5,705 bases of DNA from JAMIFN01 sp964608575. Its GTDB lineage: Bacteria; Pseudomonadota; Gammaproteobacteria; Burkholderiales; Burkholderiaceae_C. Position 1 is the first letter of the stretch, and the number at the start of each line of letters is the position of its first letter. The notes beneath the pieces are model-generated. The model ran no database searches, had not been told where the DNA came from, and saw only the letters and a program-made list of their open reading frames with translations. This document shows positions 1-5,517 of the stretch, one piece after another. The translations under genes and the position numbers were made by a program. The stretch is taken from positions 1 to 5,705 of the forward strand of contig CAZSPW010000108.1 of assembly GCA_964608575.1 (NCBI GenBank), read 5' to 3'.

Positions 1-499
1 CTGATAGATACGCTTGTTCGTTGCGGAATTTGTCGCGGATTTGGGCAAAGTTGGCACGAAACTCGGCCAGCAGTTCGGGGTAGCGCCCCAGTTCAAAACG
101 GTAAACGGATGAATTGCCCGTGATGCGCCAGGGGCGCTTCCAGTCGTGGATGATGAGGAATTCGCCAGGGTGCTCAAAAAACGGGGTGATATCGCCGGTG
201 ATGACGATGTCGATATCCAAAAACAGCGCCGTGCCTTGCAAATCGTGCAAGGGCGCGGCAAAGGTGGTGAGCTTGGTCCAGCCGCGTTCGGGCAGGCCTG
301 CAGGCAAATCCAGTGGTGGAATCGGCAGCGCCTCTACCTCTGTGCGCAAGCCGCGGGCATCGTCGGTCAGGCAGATAAAGCGAAAATCGCCGCGCAGGTG
401 GCGGCGCACCATGGCGTAGAGGCGATTGACATATTCGGGGCCGTATTTTGTTCCCCACTTCATGCAGAGGATAAAACGGGGCTGCTGCGGTGTATTCAT
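1..499 (-). CDS. Glycosyltransferase with DxD motif, 3' part cut off by the window edge
   Basis: Reading leftward from the ATG at 499-497, the frame stays open for 166 codons and leaves the window, so only the N-terminal part is seen. The protein opens with a short beta strand (RFILCMKWGTKYG, residues 8-20), followed by YVNRLYAMVRRHL and FICLTDD (41-47). The pattern ALFLDIDIVI at 91-100 carries a D95-I-D97 motif. This is the layout of a GT-A fold nucleotide-sugar transferase, where the DxD aspartates bind the metal and sugar nucleotide. A WRITGNSSVYRF stretch (124-135) would lie in the acceptor side of the fold. There is no signal peptide or membrane helix, so it is probably cytoplasmic. Donor and acceptor cannot be told; a cell-surface glycan role is only a guess. 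It is divergent from the HIT gene. No Shine-Dalgarno sequence precedes the ATG, and a TATACT box lies nine bases before it. Confidence 0.8.
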   Translation of the reverse strand, partial: MNTPQQPRFILCMKWGTKYGPEYVNRLYAMVRRHLRGDFRFICLTDDARGLRTEVEALPIPPLDLPAGLPERGWTKLTTFAAPLHDLQGTALFLDIDIVITGDITPFFEHPGEFLIIHDWKRPWRITGNSSVYRFELGRYPELLAEFRANFAQIRDKFRNEQAYLS

Positions 500-508
500 T
501 GGGGGCAG

Positions 509-514
509 AGTATA
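509..514 (-). promoter_or_regulatory. Candidate -10 element for the glycosyltransferase gene
   Basis: On the minus strand this reads TATACT, five of six matches to TATAAT. No convincing -35 box is found 16-18 bases upstream. Transcription from here would start about three bases before the ATG at 499, which would give a nearly leaderless message. That fits the absence of a ribosome binding site but is unproven. Confidence 0.35.
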
Positions 515-523
515 GCGGCGCAC

Positions 524-529
524 TACAAT
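524..529 (+). promoter_or_regulatory. Candidate -10 element for the HIT gene
   Basis: The plus strand reads TACAAT, five of six matches to TATAAT, about 40 bases before the HIT gene start. The best upstream partner is a poor TTGGGG at 499-504 with a long 19-base spacer, so the -35 support is weak. It lies only about ten bases from the opposing TATACT box, so the two promoters would compete for polymerase if both are real. Confidence 0.3.
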
Positions 530-568
530 GCCTAGCCGACCATTGGGGTCAGAAGCAGTGGAGTGCAC

Positions 569-961
569 ATGATGACGCAAGCAATGAATCCAAGCACGAA
601 AGAACAGTACGACGACAACTGTATTTTTTGCAAAATCGCAGCCGGAAAAATCCCCAGCCGTAAGGTGTATGAAGACGAGGAGCTGCTGGCTTTTCACGAT
701 ATTGCGCCCTGGGCACCCGTGCATTTCCTCATCATCCCTAAAGCGCACATTCCCAGCATGGCGGATTTAAAGGCTGAACATGAACGCATCATGGGCAAGA
801 TCATGGTGTTAGCGCCCAAATTGGCCGAGCAAGAGGGCTGCCACCCTTATCCCGACGGCGGTTTCCGCGTGGTGGTGAATACTGGCACCCATGGCGGGCA
901 AGAGGTGCATCACCTGCATGTGCATGTCATGGGCGGGCCACGCCCTTGGGCGCGTGGTTAA
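569..961 (+). CDS. hinT: HinT-type HIT-family nucleotide hydrolase
   Basis: This is a small histidine triad protein of 130 residues from the ATG at 569. Near the C-terminus is the triad HHLHVHVMGG; its three alternating histidines (115, 117 and 119 in this numbering) include the catalytic nucleotide-binding one. Near the N-terminus is CIFCKIAAGKIPS, whose Cys-x-x-Cys pair is found in zinc-binding members of the family. The core blocks (AFHDIAPWAPVHFLIIPK, VVVNTGTHGGQEVHH) match bacterial HinT, a cytoplasmic purine nucleoside phosphoramidase that also hydrolyses aminoacyl-AMP. The start is ambiguous: GTG 563 and ATGs at 569, 572 and 584 share the frame. A GGAG at 560-563 lies 5 and 8 bases before ATG 569 and 572, which favours these two. 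The gene is divergent from the glycosyltransferase and followed by a dispersed repeat. Confidence 0.92.
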   Translation: MMTQAMNPSTKEQYDDNCIFCKIAAGKIPSRKVYEDEELLAFHDIAPWAPVHFLIIPKAHIPSMADLKAEHERIMGKIMVLAPKLAEQEGCHPYPDGGFRVVVNTGTHGGQEVHHLHVHVMGGPRPWARG

Positions 962-976
962 GGCCTGCTAATCAGT

Positions 977-1042
977 ATGAAAAAATGAGCTGCTCAGGCA
1001 GTATTGGCGGCCTAAAACTCCAAAAATACCCTGAAAAATCAG
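977..1042 (-). repeat. Dispersed palindromic repeat, copy 1 (reverse orientation)
   Basis: The core at 985-1018 is the exact reverse complement, over 34 bases, of 2421-2454. A third, less exact copy lies at 5530-5562. On the minus strand the core begins GTTTTAGGCCGCC and ends with the odd dyad TGAGC-A-GCTCA (986-996), followed by a T run. Weaker similarity extends outward for about 20 bases on the AT-rich side. It begins about 15 bases after the HIT gene stop codon. It resembles the short intergenic repeat families of many Burkholderiales genomes, but I cannot name a family. Confidence 0.8.
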
Positions 1043-1069
1043 CTTAAAGTGCAGTGTTAGAGGGGTCTT

Positions 1070-1114
1070 CCTCATATGAATATCCATTCAATGAGGCCAA
1101 GGCCCTCCTCATTG
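1070..1114 (+). promoter_or_regulatory. Two mutually exclusive hairpins in the metC leader
   Basis: Hairpin A pairs CCTCAT (1070-1075) with ATGAGG (1091-1096) and TGAAT (1077-1081) with ATTCA (1086-1090). This gives 11 base pairs with a single bulged A and a four-base loop. Hairpin B pairs CAATGAGG (1089-1096) with CCTCATTG (1107-1114), eight perfect pairs around a ten-base loop. Both use 1089-1096, so only one can form. Hairpin B ends 19 bases before the metC ATG. No T run follows, so it is not a standard intrinsic terminator. A switch acting on translation initiation or RNA stability is possible but inferred from pairing alone. Confidence 0.45.
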
Positions 1115-1150
1115 CCTAGCTTCTTCAAATGCCATGAAAAACGCCACTGA
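1076..1150 (+). CDS. Possible 24-codon upstream ORF overlapping the metC start
   Basis: An ATG at 1076 opens a 24-codon frame (MNIHSMRPRPSS, then LPSFFKCHEKRH) that stops with TGA at 1148-1150, 17 bases inside metC and in another frame. A purine-rich AGAGGGG at 1059-1065 lies ten bases before the ATG and could serve as a ribosome binding site, whereas metC has none visible. Ribosomes finishing here could re-initiate at metC. The peptide is basic and has no family resemblance I recognise. It holds one internal Met and one Cys, too few to suggest classical amino acid attenuation. It may be a chance ORF. Confidence 0.2.
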   Translation: MNIHSMRPRPSSLPSFFKCHEKRH

Positions 1151-2336
1151 CCTGATCCACCATCCTTACCAGCCGCCAGCGGGTTTTGTCGGGCTGCAGC
1201 ACCCCACTTACCGCGCCTCCACTGTGGTGTTTGCCAATATGGCCGCGGTGGCTGCGACCACTTGGCAAGACAAAGCCGGCTACACCTATGGCTTGCACGG
1301 CACGCCCGCATCCTTTGTGTTGGAAGAGCGTTTGGCCGCGCTTGAAGGCGGCGGGCACTGCCTGCTGACTTCTAGCGGCTTGGCGGCACTGGCCTTGGTG
1401 GATTACGCGCTTTTGCAGGCGGGCGACGAAGTGCTGCTGCCGCAAAACGCCTACGGCCCGAATATCGCCTTGGCGCGCAGTGAACTGACGCGCTTTGGCA
1501 TCAGCTGCCAGCTCTATAACCCGTTGGATGCGGCGGATGTGGCCGCCAAAATCCATACCAAAACCAAATTGCTGTGGTTAGAGGCCGCAGGTTCGGTGAC
1601 GATGGAGTTTCCTGATTTGCTCGGCATCACGCGTTTGTGCCAAGAACGCGGCGTGATGACGGCATTGGACAACACTTGGGGCGCAGGTTTGGCCTTTGCC
1701 CCTTTTGATCTGGACGGGCAGGGCTTGGGCGTAGATATCAGCGTTCATGCACTGACTAAATTTCCCTGTGGCGGGGGCGATGTGCTCATGGGCAGCGTTG
1801 TCACGCGCGATGCCGCTTTACATCAGCGCCTGATGGAGAGCCATATGCACGCAGGCCATGGCGTGGGTGGCGCAGATGTGGCGCTGATCTTGCGCAGCCT
1901 GCCCAGTATGCCCCTGCGCTATGCCCAGCACGACGCCACGGCGCGGCAACTGGCGGCATGGCTGGGGCAGCAAACCGCCGTGGCGCAAGTGCTGCACCCC
2001 GCCTTGCCCAGTGGTCTGGGGCATGAGCATTGGCGGGCGCTGTGCTGCACAGAAGAAAACCCGCAAGGGCGGGCGGCGGGCTTGTTTTCCATCGTGCTGC
2101 AGCCGCATATCAGCCGCGCCCAGGCGCACGCTCTGTGTGATGCGCTGCGCCTGTTCAAAATCGGTTATTCATGGGGCGGCCATGCTAGCTTGGTTATGCA
2201 TTACGACAAGGCGGAACTGCGCCGCAACCGCCAGCAACACGCGCCAGCTGGCGAAGTGGTGCGTTTGTATTGCGGCTTGGAGGATGCGGCCGATTTGCAG
2301 GCCGATTTGGCGCAGGCTTTGCGCGTGCTGGCTTGA
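1134..2336 (+). CDS. metC: Cystathionine beta-lyase
   Basis: This 400-residue PLP enzyme of the Cys/Met metabolism family cleaves cystathionine to homocysteine, pyruvate and ammonia, the step before methionine synthase; it is cytoplasmic. In order one sees the phosphate-site loop GYTYGLHGTPAS (49-60), the SSGLAALAL glycine-rich turn (80-88), ESP-like LEAAGSVTMEFPDL (149-162), ALDNTWGAG with the pyridine-binding Asp179, and HALTKF with the Schiff-base Lys209. The C-terminal YSWGGHASLV (345-354) and RLYCGLED (377-384) are marks of MetC rather than MetB or MetZ. Full length is normal. The start is fixed by the family-typical LIHHPYQPP N-terminus and an in-frame stop at 1092. The loop after Lys209 reads PCGGGD where the wider family usually has a GHSD-type motif. 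No Shine-Dalgarno sequence is visible. The gene stands alone between two inverted repeat copies. Confidence 0.9.
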   Translation: MKNATDLIHHPYQPPAGFVGLQHPTYRASTVVFANMAAVAATTWQDKAGYTYGLHGTPASFVLEERLAALEGGGHCLLTSSGLAALALVDYALLQAGDEVLLPQNAYGPNIALARSELTRFGISCQLYNPLDAADVAAKIHTKTKLLWLEAAGSVTMEFPDLLGITRLCQERGVMTALDNTWGAGLAFAPFDLDGQGLGVDISVHALTKFPCGGGDVLMGSVVTRDAALHQRLMESHMHAGHGVGGADVALILRSLPSMPLRYAQHDATARQLAAWLGQQTAVAQVLHPALPSGLGHEHWRALCCTEENPQGRAAGLFSIVLQPHISRAQAHALCDALRLFKIGYSWGGHASLVMHYDKAELRRNRQQHAPAGEVVRLYCGLEDAADLQADLAQALRVLA

Positions 2337-2339
2337 CAC

Positions 2340-2376
2340 TGCCCGCTTTCGGGCTGCGTACCATTTGCGGCGGGCA
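2340..2376 (+). other. Hairpin-forming segment just after metC
   Basis: TGCCCGC at 2340-2346 can pair with GCGGGCA at 2370-2376 (seven pairs), or GCCCG at 2341-2345 can pair with CGGGC at 2350-2354 around a CTTT loop (five pairs). Neither is followed at once by a T run; the nearest is at 2400-2405, about 24 bases on. It may protect the metC message 3' end or act with the repeat downstream, but it is not a clean terminator. Confidence 0.35.
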
Positions 2377-2398
2377 TGTAAAAGAGCCGTCTGTTCTA

Positions 2399-2463
2399 CA
2401 TTTTTAAGTGTGTTTTTAGGGTTTTAGGCCGCCAATACTGCCTGAGCAGCTCATGTTTTTGAT
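2399..2463 (+). repeat. Dispersed palindromic repeat, copy 2
   Basis: The core 2421-2454 is identical over 34 bases to the reverse complement of copy 1. It contains the dyad TGAGC-A-GCTCA (2443-2453) and a small stem CTGC/GCAG (2438-2441 with 2446-2449). A T5 run at 2456-2460 comes seven bases later, so it could act as a weak terminator for metC. The AT-rich left side (from about 2399) also resembles copies 1 and 3. The stretch 2337-2582 otherwise holds no gene that I can support. Confidence 0.8.
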
Positions 2464-2545
2464 GGTGCCGTATGGCTGTTTGACGCTGTTGCCTGAGGCG
2501 CAATAGCGGGCTGCTGCTAGGCGGCTTTTCTGGCAGGCTTTCCTT

Positions 2546-2551
2546 TAAAAT
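2546..2551 (+). promoter_or_regulatory. Candidate -10 element of the thrB-ung operon
   Basis: TAAAAT, five of six matches to TATAAT, lies 31 bases before the first ATG of the operon, a normal distance for a promoter plus a short leader. The -35 position (2523-2528, GGCTTT) matches the consensus poorly. An AGGAGA at 2571-2576 then gives a strong ribosome binding site with six-base spacing to the ATG at 2583. Confidence 0.45.
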
Positions 2552-2582
2552 AGAGACTCTGTTTTGGCCTAGGAGACCCGCC

Positions 2583-2924
2583 ATGCGCCACGCTATTTTG
2601 CCCCCGATTCTTGCCTGGTTTTTCGCCGCTTGTGCCTTGCCGCTGGCGGCGCAAACTGCGCAAACTGACGCGCTACCTGCTGCCCCGCTTGTTGCTGAAA
2701 AAACGCGCCCCGAGCCTAAAGTCGAGCAAATCCACCACCAAGACAAATCGGTGGCCATAGACGAAGTGCGCGTCGGCGGGCAAACCCAGTCGATCGAAGT
2801 CAAACCCAGCAACGACAAGCTGCGCCCCTATCAGGTGCAGCCTGAAAAAGCCGATGCCGGCATCAGCGACAAAAGCAGCGCCAAAGGCATGACCAACCGC
2901 AGCTGGAAGCTGTTCAATTTTTAA
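2583..2924 (+). CDS. Small exported protein, DUF2782-like, upstream of thrB
   Basis: This 113-residue protein has a signal peptide: a positive start (MRH), a hydrophobic stretch (about 5-21) and a likely signal peptidase I site near LAA-Q (21-24). Cys17 in FAAC resembles a lipobox only loosely, because Phe sits at -3, so periplasmic export is more likely than a lipoprotein. The mature part is hydrophilic. A central block (EQIHHQDKSVAIDEVRVGG, then SIEVKP and PYQVQP) follows the V-x-E-x-R-V-x-G...V-x-P pattern that I associate with DUF2782 proteins, which are often encoded beside thrB in proteobacteria. The C-terminus ends WKLFNF after a low-complexity stretch. The function is unknown. It leads the operon, with a good AGGAGA site, and is 18 bases from thrB. 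Family assignment is moderate; that it is a real exported protein is well supported. Confidence 0.75.
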   Translation: MRHAILPPILAWFFAACALPLAAQTAQTDALPAAPLVAEKTRPEPKVEQIHHQDKSVAIDEVRVGGQTQSIEVKPSNDKLRPYQVQPEKADAGISDKSSAKGMTNRSWKLFNF

Positions 2925-2942
2925 TCGCCACAGCGCAGATAC

Positions 2943-3905
2943 ATGGCTGTTTATACCCCCATCACCGCGCAGCAAGCGCAAACCCTGTTAGACGATTTGG
3001 CGCTGGGGCAGCTCATCAGGCTGCAAGGCATCCAAGGCGGTATTGAAAACACCAATTACTTTGTCGATAGCGAACGCGGCAGCTTTGTGCTGACCTTGTT
3101 TGAACGCTTGACACACGCGCAATTGCCTTTTTATTTAGAGCTGATGCGCCATTTGGCAGAAAAAGGCGTAGCCGTACCCGCGCCCCATGCCAATGCTGCG
3201 GGACAAATTTTGCACACCGTGGCAGGCAAGCCCGCTGCGCTGGTGGATAAATTGGCAGGGGCGAGCCAGCTCAAGCCGCAAGCCGTGCATTGCGCTGCCA
3301 TCGGGCGGGCGCTGGCACAGCTGCATGTGGCGGGGGCTGATTTCCCCTTGCAGCAGCCTAATCTAAGGGGGCTGCAATGGATAGCGCAAACCGTGCCCGT
3401 GGTGCAGCCCTATCTGAACCCTGAACAAACCCAGCTGATACAGAGCGAGCTGAGCGCGCAACAAACACTGGCGGCAAGCAGTGCCTACGCCAGCTTGCCC
3501 CGTGGCGCGGTGCATGCCGATTTATTCCGAGACAACGCCCTGTTTGTGGGCGAGCAGCTCTCGGGCATTTTTGATTTTTACTTTGCAGGCACAGACACTT
3601 ACGCCTTTGATATGGCTGTGTGTCTGAATGATTGGTGTATTGATTTATCCACGGGGCAAGACGACGCGCAGCGCGTAGCCGCCTTTGTGCAAGCCTATGA
3701 AGCTGTGCGCCCACTAACGGCGGCTGAACGCGAACTGCTGCCCGCCATGCGGCGCTTGGGCGCACTGCGCTTTTGGACTTCGCGCCTGTGGGATTTTTAT
3801 CTGCCGCGTGAAGCCGAAGTATTGCAAGCACACGACCCCAAGCATTTTGAGCGCGTGTTGCTGGCGCTGCGCGAAGCGCAAGAAGTTTTGCAGGTGCAAG
3901 CATGA
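2943..3905 (+). CDS. thrB: Homoserine kinase, aminoglycoside-phosphotransferase-like type
   Basis: This 320-residue cytoplasmic kinase phosphorylates L-homoserine with ATP, committing it to threonine. It belongs to the APH/choline-kinase fold type found in Pseudomonas and Burkholderiales, not the GHMP type of E. coli. Visible marks are the MAVYTPIT start, GGIENTNYFV (32-41) in the nucleotide loop, FVLTLFERL (48-56), and the catalytic loop HADLFRDN with His191, Asp193 and Asn198. GIFDFYFAGTDTYAFD (208-223) follows, with metal-binding Asp211, then VCLNDWC (226-232) and RFWTSRLWDFY in the C-terminal lobe. Length is normal for the family. The ribosome binding site is weak, so it may rely on read-through from the upstream gene 18 bases away. 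Its stop overlaps the next start as ATGA, which suggests coupled translation. Confidence 0.95.
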   Translation: MAVYTPITAQQAQTLLDDLALGQLIRLQGIQGGIENTNYFVDSERGSFVLTLFERLTHAQLPFYLELMRHLAEKGVAVPAPHANAAGQILHTVAGKPAALVDKLAGASQLKPQAVHCAAIGRALAQLHVAGADFPLQQPNLRGLQWIAQTVPVVQPYLNPEQTQLIQSELSAQQTLAASSAYASLPRGAVHADLFRDNALFVGEQLSGIFDFYFAGTDTYAFDMAVCLNDWCIDLSTGQDDAQRVAAFVQAYEAVRPLTAAERELLPAMRRLGALRFWTSRLWDFYLPREAEVLQAHDPKHFERVLLALREAQEVLQVQA

Positions 3906-4849
3906 GTGCTGATCAGTCGTCCCCTTCATCTATATCTGGGCAAATGCCCACGCCGGTGTTTTACGCGCCTAAAGCCTTGGATGGCTGGCGCTGGCTGCAA
4001 ACGGGTTTTTTGCTGTTTTGGCGCAACCCTTGGGCGCTGACCAGCATCGCGCTGTTATTCATGCTCATGCCCATGGTGTTGGCGCTGCTGCCTGTTGTCG
4101 GCACGGCTTTGGCGGTGCTCGCTGCCCCTGGCTTGGGCGCAGGCGCAATGTATGCGGCCTTTAGTGTCAGTCAAAGCCTGCATCCCCTGCCGCACACGAT
4201 TTTTGCCCCTTTTTTTTGGGGGCCGAATAAACAAAATTTGCCGCGATTGCGTGCCACTTTGGTATTGGGGGCGATCTATGCGGCCTTGCTATGGTTGAGT
4301 TTCACCGGCTTTCGCCTGCTGGCGGGTGAGGCTTGGCTGCAGTTGGAAACAATGGTGCTGGAACAAAGCGAAAAAGGCCAAGGCCTAGACATGCAGGCCA
4401 TGCAAGCCGTTATCACCGCAGCGCCGCATTTGCCGCTATTGGTGCTGGGCATGATGCCGCTATTAGGGGCTTTATTTTTGCTTTTTAGCCGCGCCAATAT
4501 GCTGAGTTTTTGCTTCAATCTCAACCCCGCGAAGGCGCTGTTTTTTGCCGCTTATTCCATAGCCCGCAGCATGGGGGCGCTATTGGTTTATGGCTTGGGT
4601 TTGGGTTTTGCCAGCATGGTAGCGGCCAATTTGATGCTGATTCATCCGTTTTTGTATGCCATTGGCTTGATGGTGTTTACAGGGGTATTTTTGTGCAGTT
4701 TATGGGTGGGTTTTGGCAGCAGCTTTCCACCCCCGCGCATAGCCGCCAGCGGCCGCGTGCGTCGTGGGGACAAGGCTGAGGAAAAAGCTGAGCACAAAGC
4801 TGAGCCAAAGGCCGAATCCAAAGACCCCGATCAGCCGCCGCAAAACTGA
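3902..4849 (+). CDS. BPSS1780-type multi-pass inner-membrane protein of unknown function
   Basis: A 315-residue membrane protein. After a polar N-terminus comes the conserved-looking ALDGWRWLQTGFLLFWRNPWAL (25-46). About six hydrophobic segments follow, near 46-65, 66-90, 117-138, 177-195, 225-245 and 250-272. The segment order, the GW-W-FW-P start and the place between thrB and ung fit what is called the BPSS1780 family in Burkholderiales; its function is not known. The tail after 275 is soluble and charged, holding four KAEx tetrads (291-306) and ending DQPPQN. By the positive-inside rule the tail is likely cytoplasmic, but this is not certain. The start overlaps thrB by four bases (ATGA), and the stop overlaps ung by one base (TGATG). 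A later Met15 is a possible but less likely start. Confidence 0.85.
   Translation: MSADQSSPSSISGQMPTPVFYAPKALDGWRWLQTGFLLFWRNPWALTSIALLFMLMPMVLALLPVVGTALAVLAAPGLGAGAMYAAFSVSQSLHPLPHTIFAPFFWGPNKQNLPRLRATLVLGAIYAALLWLSFTGFRLLAGEAWLQLETMVLEQSEKGQGLDMQAMQAVITAAPHLPLLVLGMMPLLGALFLLFSRANMLSFCFNLNPAKALFFAAYSIARSMGALLVYGLGLGFASMVAANLMLIHPFLYAIGLMVFTGVFLCSLWVGFGSSFPPPRIAASGRVRRGDKAEEKAEHKAEPKAESKDPDQPPQN
4772..4819 (+). repeat. Four tandem 12-bp units coding KAEx tetrads
   Basis: Units start at 4772, 4784, 4796 and 4808. The first three share AARGCTGAG followed by three variable bases, and the fourth is diverged (AAGGCCGAATCC). They encode KAEE, KAEH, KAEP and KAES in the tail of the membrane protein. 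The unit is a multiple of three, so copy-number change would keep the frame. Confidence 0.85.
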
Positions 4850-5517
4850 TGATGCAAAGCACAAGCTGGGCCGACTTCTTAACGCAGCAGCAGGCGCAGC
4901 CTTATTTTGCGCAGCTGCAAGCGCGGCTAGATGCTCAGGCAGCGGCTGGGCAAATCATCTACCCGCCGCAGGCGCAGCGCTTTCGCGCCTTCGATCTCAC
5001 GCCTTTCGATGCCGTCAAAGTCGTCATCTTGGGGCAAGACCCCTACCACGGCGCGGGGCAGGCACATGGTTTGGCTTTTTCTGTGCCTTTTGGCGTGGCC
5101 GTGCCGCCATCCTTGCTGAATATTTATAAAGCCCTGCAAATAGATTTTGCTGATTTTGAGCGTCCGCAACACGGCTGCCTAGAAGCCTGGGCGCAGCAAG
5201 GCGTGCTGCTGCTCAATACCGTGTTGTCGGTACAAGCTGGGCAGGCTGGCAGCCACGCGACTTGGGGTTGGGAGGCTTTTAGCGATGCGGCGATTCACAC
5301 TTTAGCGACGCAGCGCGAGGGGCTGGTGTTCATGCTCTGGGGCGCACACGCGCAGAAAAAAGGCGCCCTGATAGACCGCCAGCGCCATTTGGTGCTGCAA
5401 GCGCCGCATCCTTCGCCCTTGTCGGCGCATCGGGGCTTTTTCGGCTGTCACCATTTCAGCCTGGCCAATGCCTATTTGCAGCAGCAGGGGCTAAGCCCTA
5501 TTGATTGGCAAATTTAA
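4849..5517 (+). CDS. ung: Uracil-DNA glycosylase, family 1
   Basis: This 222-residue enzyme removes uracil from DNA to start base excision repair. All family 1 motifs are present, and their numbering happens to equal that of the E. coli enzyme. GQDPYHG carries the catalytic water-activating Asp64, and GLAFSV carries the stacking Phe77. PPSLLNIYKAL includes the Ser88 loop. LLLNTVLSV has the uracil-reading Asn123. HPSPLSAHRGFFG has His187 and the intercalating Leu191. The ending HFSLANAYLQQQGLSPIDW is also typical. ATG at 4849 and 4852 are adjacent possible starts. The first overlaps the upstream stop as TGATG, so translation is probably coupled. It is the last gene of the operon, and a repeat copy with a T run follows it directly. 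Confidence 0.97.
   Translation: MMQSTSWADFLTQQQAQPYFAQLQARLDAQAAAGQIIYPPQAQRFRAFDLTPFDAVKVVILGQDPYHGAGQAHGLAFSVPFGVAVPPSLLNIYKALQIDFADFERPQHGCLEAWAQQGVLLLNTVLSVQAGQAGSHATWGWEAFSDAAIHTLATQREGLVFMLWGAHAQKKGALIDRQRHLVLQAPHPSPLSAHRGFFGCHHFSLANAYLQQQGLSPIDWQI

Noticed and set aside
146..535. Rightward 129-codon open frame over the glycosyltransferase
   Set aside because: It is the antisense shadow of the leftward gene, whose translation shows a coherent DxD glycosyltransferase; the rightward product shows no recognisable motif.
563..568. GTG at 563 as the HIT gene start
   Set aside because: It overlaps the GGAG ribosome binding site (560-563), which serves the ATGs at 569 or 572 better.
1070..1114. 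Known SAM or cobalamin riboswitch before metC
   Set aside because: The structured region is under 50 bases and shows none of the conserved cores of those classes that I can recognise.
1125..1556. Leftward 143-codon frame opposite metC
   Set aside because: It lies wholly opposite conserved metC codons and has no recognisable motif or ribosome binding site; typical of GC-rich antisense frames.
2333..2338. Perfect TTGACA -35 hexamer overlapping the metC stop codon
   Set aside because: At 16-18 bases downstream there is no -10-like sequence; the nearest TACCAT has a 20-base spacer, too long. Probably chance.
985..2454. metC as an insertion sequence or composite transposon cargo
   Set aside because: No transposase gene and no target-site duplication are visible; the inverted copies belong to a repeat also found after ung.
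2480..2508. TTGACG with CAATAG as a promoter for the operon
   Set aside because: The spacer is about 15 bases and the -10 match is poor; the TAAAAT at 2546 is better placed.
2396..2818. Leftward 140-codon frame across the second repeat and the small exported protein gene
   Set aside because: The opposite strand has a clear signal peptide, ribosome binding site and operon context; the leftward product is low in plausible structure.
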